Shown: positions 12,566 to 14,899 of the stretch, piece by piece
Layout of the letters: each line of letters opens with the position of its first letter
How positions within the stretch are numbered: the stretch's first letter is position 1
Assembly (NCBI GenBank): GCA_030691865.1
Contig: JAUYDL010000031.1
Span: 1-14,899 of the forward strand
DNA: 14,899 nucleotides
Source: Candidatus Omnitrophota bacterium
Lineage (GTDB): Bacteria > Omnitrophota > Gorgyraeia > Gygaellales > Profunditerraquicolaceae
Reading direction: 5' to 3'
Notes under the pieces: generated by a model
Seen by the model: the letters and a program-made list of their open reading frames with translations, nothing else
Database searches by the model: none
Told to the model about the DNA's origin: nothing
Position numbers and translations under genes: made by a program

Positions 12566-13966
12566 ATGAAAAGAATAGTTTTTAGCGGGGTGGTGGTATG
12601 GTTAAGTGTTATGGGGAATGTGCTTTTAGCAGGGGATTTTAGCTGGGAAGATATCGGAAGAGAAAATCTTAATTGCCAAGCACTTTTAGTTGATGCGCAG
12701 GAAAGCAAGATTATTTTTGCGGGTAAATCCGGAAATATATTAAAAACTGATAATGCAGGGAAGAGCTGGCGCAGGGTATTAGCGGTAAAAGGAAGAGACG
12801 CTGATATTAATGCTTTAGTGATGGAAAAGAATAATTGTAATGTTGTTTATGCGGCAACAGGTAATGGTTTATACCGCAGTAGTAATTTAGGAGAACGCTG
12901 GGAGAGAATTTTCCGGGGTAAAGCTGAGTTGGAAAATCAGTGTACGGCGGTACTCAGCACCGCAGAAGCTATATTCGTGGGTACAAAAGCCGGCCTTTTT
13001 ATCAGCAGGGATTACGGCCGTAGTTGGTATAAACAACAGACAGGCATCGGCAGCGGTTGCGTACTTAATATTGAGTCCGGAACCGGGCAAAATGCGGCTG
13101 TTTATTTAGCCGCCTCTAGCGGCATATTTAAATCTTTAGATGACGGCCAAAGCTGGGAGAGGGTTTTTGTAAGTTATACTCATCGGGATTCCGGAGAAGA
13201 AATGGTTAAGGAGGAGCCAGATCAACCGGAGAGGCTGACGGATATTAATTTTGTGAAGACAGACATACATAACAGCAATCTACTGTATTTTTCCAGCGCT
13301 CGAGGAGTTTATCGCAGTTCCAACCAGGGCCAAAACTGGGAAAAGCTGACAGAATACGGTTTACTAAATCGTGATGTAAAGATGATTTGTTTATCGGATA
13401 GTTCAGAGATTTTTGCGCTTACTTCATCAGGAGTTTTTCTCTATGGGCCTGGCCGCTGGGTAGAACTATCATTTGGCCTGGCCGCAGGCAAATTAAATTA
13501 TCTGGCTTTAGATAATAAAACTAATATTTATATTGTCGGTGAAAAAGGCATATATAAGGCCAACCCAAAAAATACCTCTAATTCTTTACCATCGGTTCTG
13601 CTGCAGGAGTATCTTAAATCTGAACCCAGTATCAGAGACGTGCAGGAGGCGGCAATAAAGTATGCTGAGGTCAGTCCGGAAAAGATAGCACAGTGGCGTA
13701 AGACAGCGGCAAGAAAAGCATTTTTGCCAAAAATCAACATTGGCCTGGATCGCAACAGTACTGACTTATGGCATTGGGAAGGCGGATCAACCACTAAAAG
13801 TGATGATGATGTTTTACGCCGGGGCCGGGACAACATTGATTGGGATGTTTCTTTATCTTGGGATCTAAGCGATTTGATCTGGAATGATGCTCAGACAAGT
13901 ATTGATGTGCGTTCAAAGCTAATGGTGCAATACATGAATTGGAACATCAGTACGATAGTTATTTAG
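12566..13966 (+). CDS. Exported Asp-box beta-propeller protein, probably truncated at its 3' end
   Basis: 466 residues from the ATG at 12566, chosen because AGGAGG (12551-12556) precedes it and the translation begins with a signal peptide (MKRIVFSGVV... cleavage near LLA-GDF, residues 22-23). The earlier in-frame ATG at 12515 would bury that signal. Five BNR/Asp-box motifs mark propeller blades: KTDNAGKSW (60-68), RSSNLGERW (104-112), SRDYGRSW (147-154), KSLDDGQSW (189-197) and RSSNQGQNW (250-258). Residues about 345-455 form a second region with KAFLPKINIGLDR and WDVSLSWDLSDLIWNDAQT, resembling the start of an outer-membrane-efflux-like segment. From residue 456 (YMNWNISTIVI) the sequence no longer looks like that family, which I recall as continuing with a charged helical tail. 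Function unknown; periplasmic or outer-membrane-associated. Confidence 0.75.
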   Translation: MKRIVFSGVVVWLSVMGNVLLAGDFSWEDIGRENLNCQALLVDAQESKIIFAGKSGNILKTDNAGKSWRRVLAVKGRDADINALVMEKNNCNVVYAATGNGLYRSSNLGERWERIFRGKAELENQCTAVLSTAEAIFVGTKAGLFISRDYGRSWYKQQTGIGSGCVLNIESGTGQNAAVYLAASSGIFKSLDDGQSWERVFVSYTHRDSGEEMVKEEPDQPERLTDINFVKTDIHNSNLLYFSSARGVYRSSNQGQNWEKLTEYGLLNRDVKMICLSDSSEIFALTSSGVFLYGPGRWVELSFGLAAGKLNYLALDNKTNIYIVGEKGIYKANPKNTSNSLPSVLLQEYLKSEPSIRDVQEAAIKYAEVSPEKIAQWRKTAARKAFLPKINIGLDRNSTDLWHWEGGSTTKSDDDVLRRGRDNIDWDVSLSWDLSDLIWNDAQTSIDVRSKLMVQYMNWNISTIVI

Positions 13967-14013
13967 AATTTACGATAAAAAGTAAAGAATTATTATGTCC
14001 TCAAGCTATATAA
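13928..14013 (+). other. Putative junction with short coding-like fragment in another frame
   Basis: After codon CAA at 13928-13930 the propeller frame meets a stop within 12 codons. A different frame from 13930 reads IHELEHQYDSYLEFTIKSK and so on to a TAA at 14011-14013, inside the loop of a terminator. It has no start codon or ribosome-binding site, so it could be the remnant 3' end of another gene joined here, or non-coding DNA. The fragment is too short to identify. Confidence 0.4.
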
Positions 14014-14028
14014 GCCTGAGGATTTTTT
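13999..14028 (+). terminator. Intrinsic terminator
   Basis: CCTCAAGC (13999-14006) pairs with GCCTGAGG (14014-14021) with one A-C mismatch around a 7-nt loop, followed by A and six T residues (14023-14028). This is the most conventional terminator in the window and is unrelated to the dispersed repeat. It closes the propeller region before the next gene. Confidence 0.85.
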
Positions 14029-14083
14029 GTTTATTGATCAAGAAAGTAATGTTAAGTCAAGAGGTTATAGGAGGTTGCGAGAA

Positions 14084-14899
14084 ATGATTCCTACAGGCAT
14101 ATCACCTACAGAAGCAGCTTTTGAAGTTATTGGTTTGGTTAACGCCAAGTCAATAATAGATTTTCTGTTTTTTGAGACCCAGATAGGAGCAGTTGTTTTT
14201 CTTATTGGAATGTTGACCGCTTTGTGGAGATCAGTCAAAGAAACAGATTTTTCAGTTTTATGGAGTTATTTAATGATGTTTTGCATTTTTTTATTTATTT
14301 TCATTAAGCCTATGGGCAGTCTTGAAAATGCCACTTCTACCATGGAAGCAGCTGGTTGGAAAGGCACTAGTACTCAGGAGGCTTTGAAAGATATTTTTAT
14401 TGATACCGGTAAAACTCGAGCCGGGTCCTTAGGGCTTGTTTTAATAAGCCAGGGTTATAATGCAATTGTCTATGGCACGATAAGCGCTATTACCAAGGTT
14501 ACTCAGCAGAAAGATTTTAACTATCTAAACAACCCTTTTATCGTAAATAAGGTGTCATTATATTTAAAGCATTTTAGCAGCGAAGGCATCAAGAAAGACA
14601 ATGCCTTAAGAAAAGACCTTGAAGATTTCCTTAAAAACGACTACCCGCAGACCTTAGGGAGAATGATTAATAACGGTAAGACTCAAGCAAATATAACCAA
14701 GAAATGGTGGCCGGGTGATGAAGAGGTCATAACGAACTATGATTTGGATCAGAGGAAACGCTGGGAAGCTTTGGATTCAAGGCTAACCGCCTATATCAAG
14801 ACAGAAATAGGCAACTTAGGCGCTAAGGGGCCATTTACCGACCTTTTCATAGACTATAAGGCAATAAAGATAAAGCTTCTTGCCGGACACGCTGAGAAG
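14084..14899 (+). CDS. Membrane protein resembling conjugative TraG N-terminal region (3' end missing)
   Basis: Open frame of 272 codons running off the window end. AGGAGG (14069-14074) nine bases before the ATG supports the start MIPTGISPTEAAFEV. Two hydrophobic helices are at about residues 30-48 (FETQIGAVVFLIGMLTALW) and 58-77 (VLWSYLMMFCIFLFIFIKPM). A soluble, charged segment follows, with a mildly hydrophobic stretch at 113-137. This layout resembles the N-terminal part of TraG, the F-type conjugation mating-pair protein: short N-terminus, two helices, then a periplasmic region. Other type IV secretion membrane proteins of the VirB6/TrbL kind are alternatives. If right, a conjugative element begins here. 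The assignment rests on overall layout and weak resemblance, not on a diagnostic motif. Confidence 0.5.
   Translation, partial: MIPTGISPTEAAFEVIGLVNAKSIIDFLFFETQIGAVVFLIGMLTALWRSVKETDFSVLWSYLMMFCIFLFIFIKPMGSLENATSTMEAAGWKGTSTQEALKDIFIDTGKTRAGSLGLVLISQGYNAIVYGTISAITKVTQQKDFNYLNNPFIVNKVSLYLKHFSSEGIKKDNALRKDLEDFLKNDYPQTLGRMINNGKTQANITKKWWPGDEEVITNYDLDQRKRWEALDSRLTAYIKTEIGNLGAKGPFTDLFIDYKAIKIKLLAGHAEK

Noticed and set aside
13920..13940. Programmed ribosomal frameshift in the propeller gene
   Set aside because: No slippery heptamer is present, and the alternative frame ends after 27 codons without the family-like continuation.

Overview
The window (about 14.9 kb, moderate GC, nearly all genes on the + strand) looks like chromosomal DNA of an uncultivated Gram-negative-type bacterium. 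The most likely group is Omnitrophota (OP3) or a related PVC or candidate-phylum lineage. That placement is inference. It rests on a membrane pyrophosphatase, a MetX/MetW methionine branch, a secreted Asp-box propeller protein whose C-terminal region I associate with that group, and many copies of a GGGGACGGTTCT / AGAACCGTCCCC hairpin repeat. No rRNA or tRNA gene is present to confirm it.

Layout. 1-1572: the 3' part of a K+-dependent-type ion-pumping pyrophosphatase (hppA). 1689-5336: a three-gene module of ECF-type sigma factor, soluble zinc-finger anti-sigma-like protein with a transthyretin-like C-terminal domain, and a membrane-anchored CHAT (caspase-like) protease with C-terminal TPRs. 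A G+C-rich structured leader lies between the first two genes. 5464-10145: a consensus promoter, an Rrf2-family regulator with three cysteines, then sulfur amino-acid genes metY, cysK, metX and metW. 10146-10275: a gap with a degenerate GTCATCCTG-type repeat and a strong hairpin. 10276-10488: a small tautomerase whose last third is encoded by a repeat copy. 10494-12454: feoA and a short feoB for Fe(II) uptake. 12566-13966: an exported propeller protein that loses family resemblance after residue 455. 13999-14028: a terminator. 14084 to the end: the start of a membrane protein resembling the N-terminal part of conjugative TraG proteins, open at the window edge.

How the genes may work together. 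The sulfur genes make O-acetylhomoserine (MetX with MetW), homocysteine (MetY) and cysteine (CysK), probably under the Rrf2 regulator. FeoAB next door and the possible Fe-S ligands of the regulator suggest linked iron and sulfur control. The sigma/anti-sigma/CHAT-TPR module is the most interesting candidate system. The predicted topology puts the CHAT domain in the cytosol with the sigma and anti-sigma, and the TPRs outside the membrane. This suggests signal-activated cleavage of the anti-sigma, similar in principle to the type III-E CRISPR TPR-CHAT/Csx30/sigma pathway but without CRISPR.

The dispersed hairpin repeat occurs at six loci. Five lie within a few bases of a stop codon and one lies inside a reading frame. 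In most copies the locus-specific flanks are also mirrored on both arms. The change in coding pattern near 13930, followed by a transfer-like gene, suggests the edge of an integrated element or another rearrangement.
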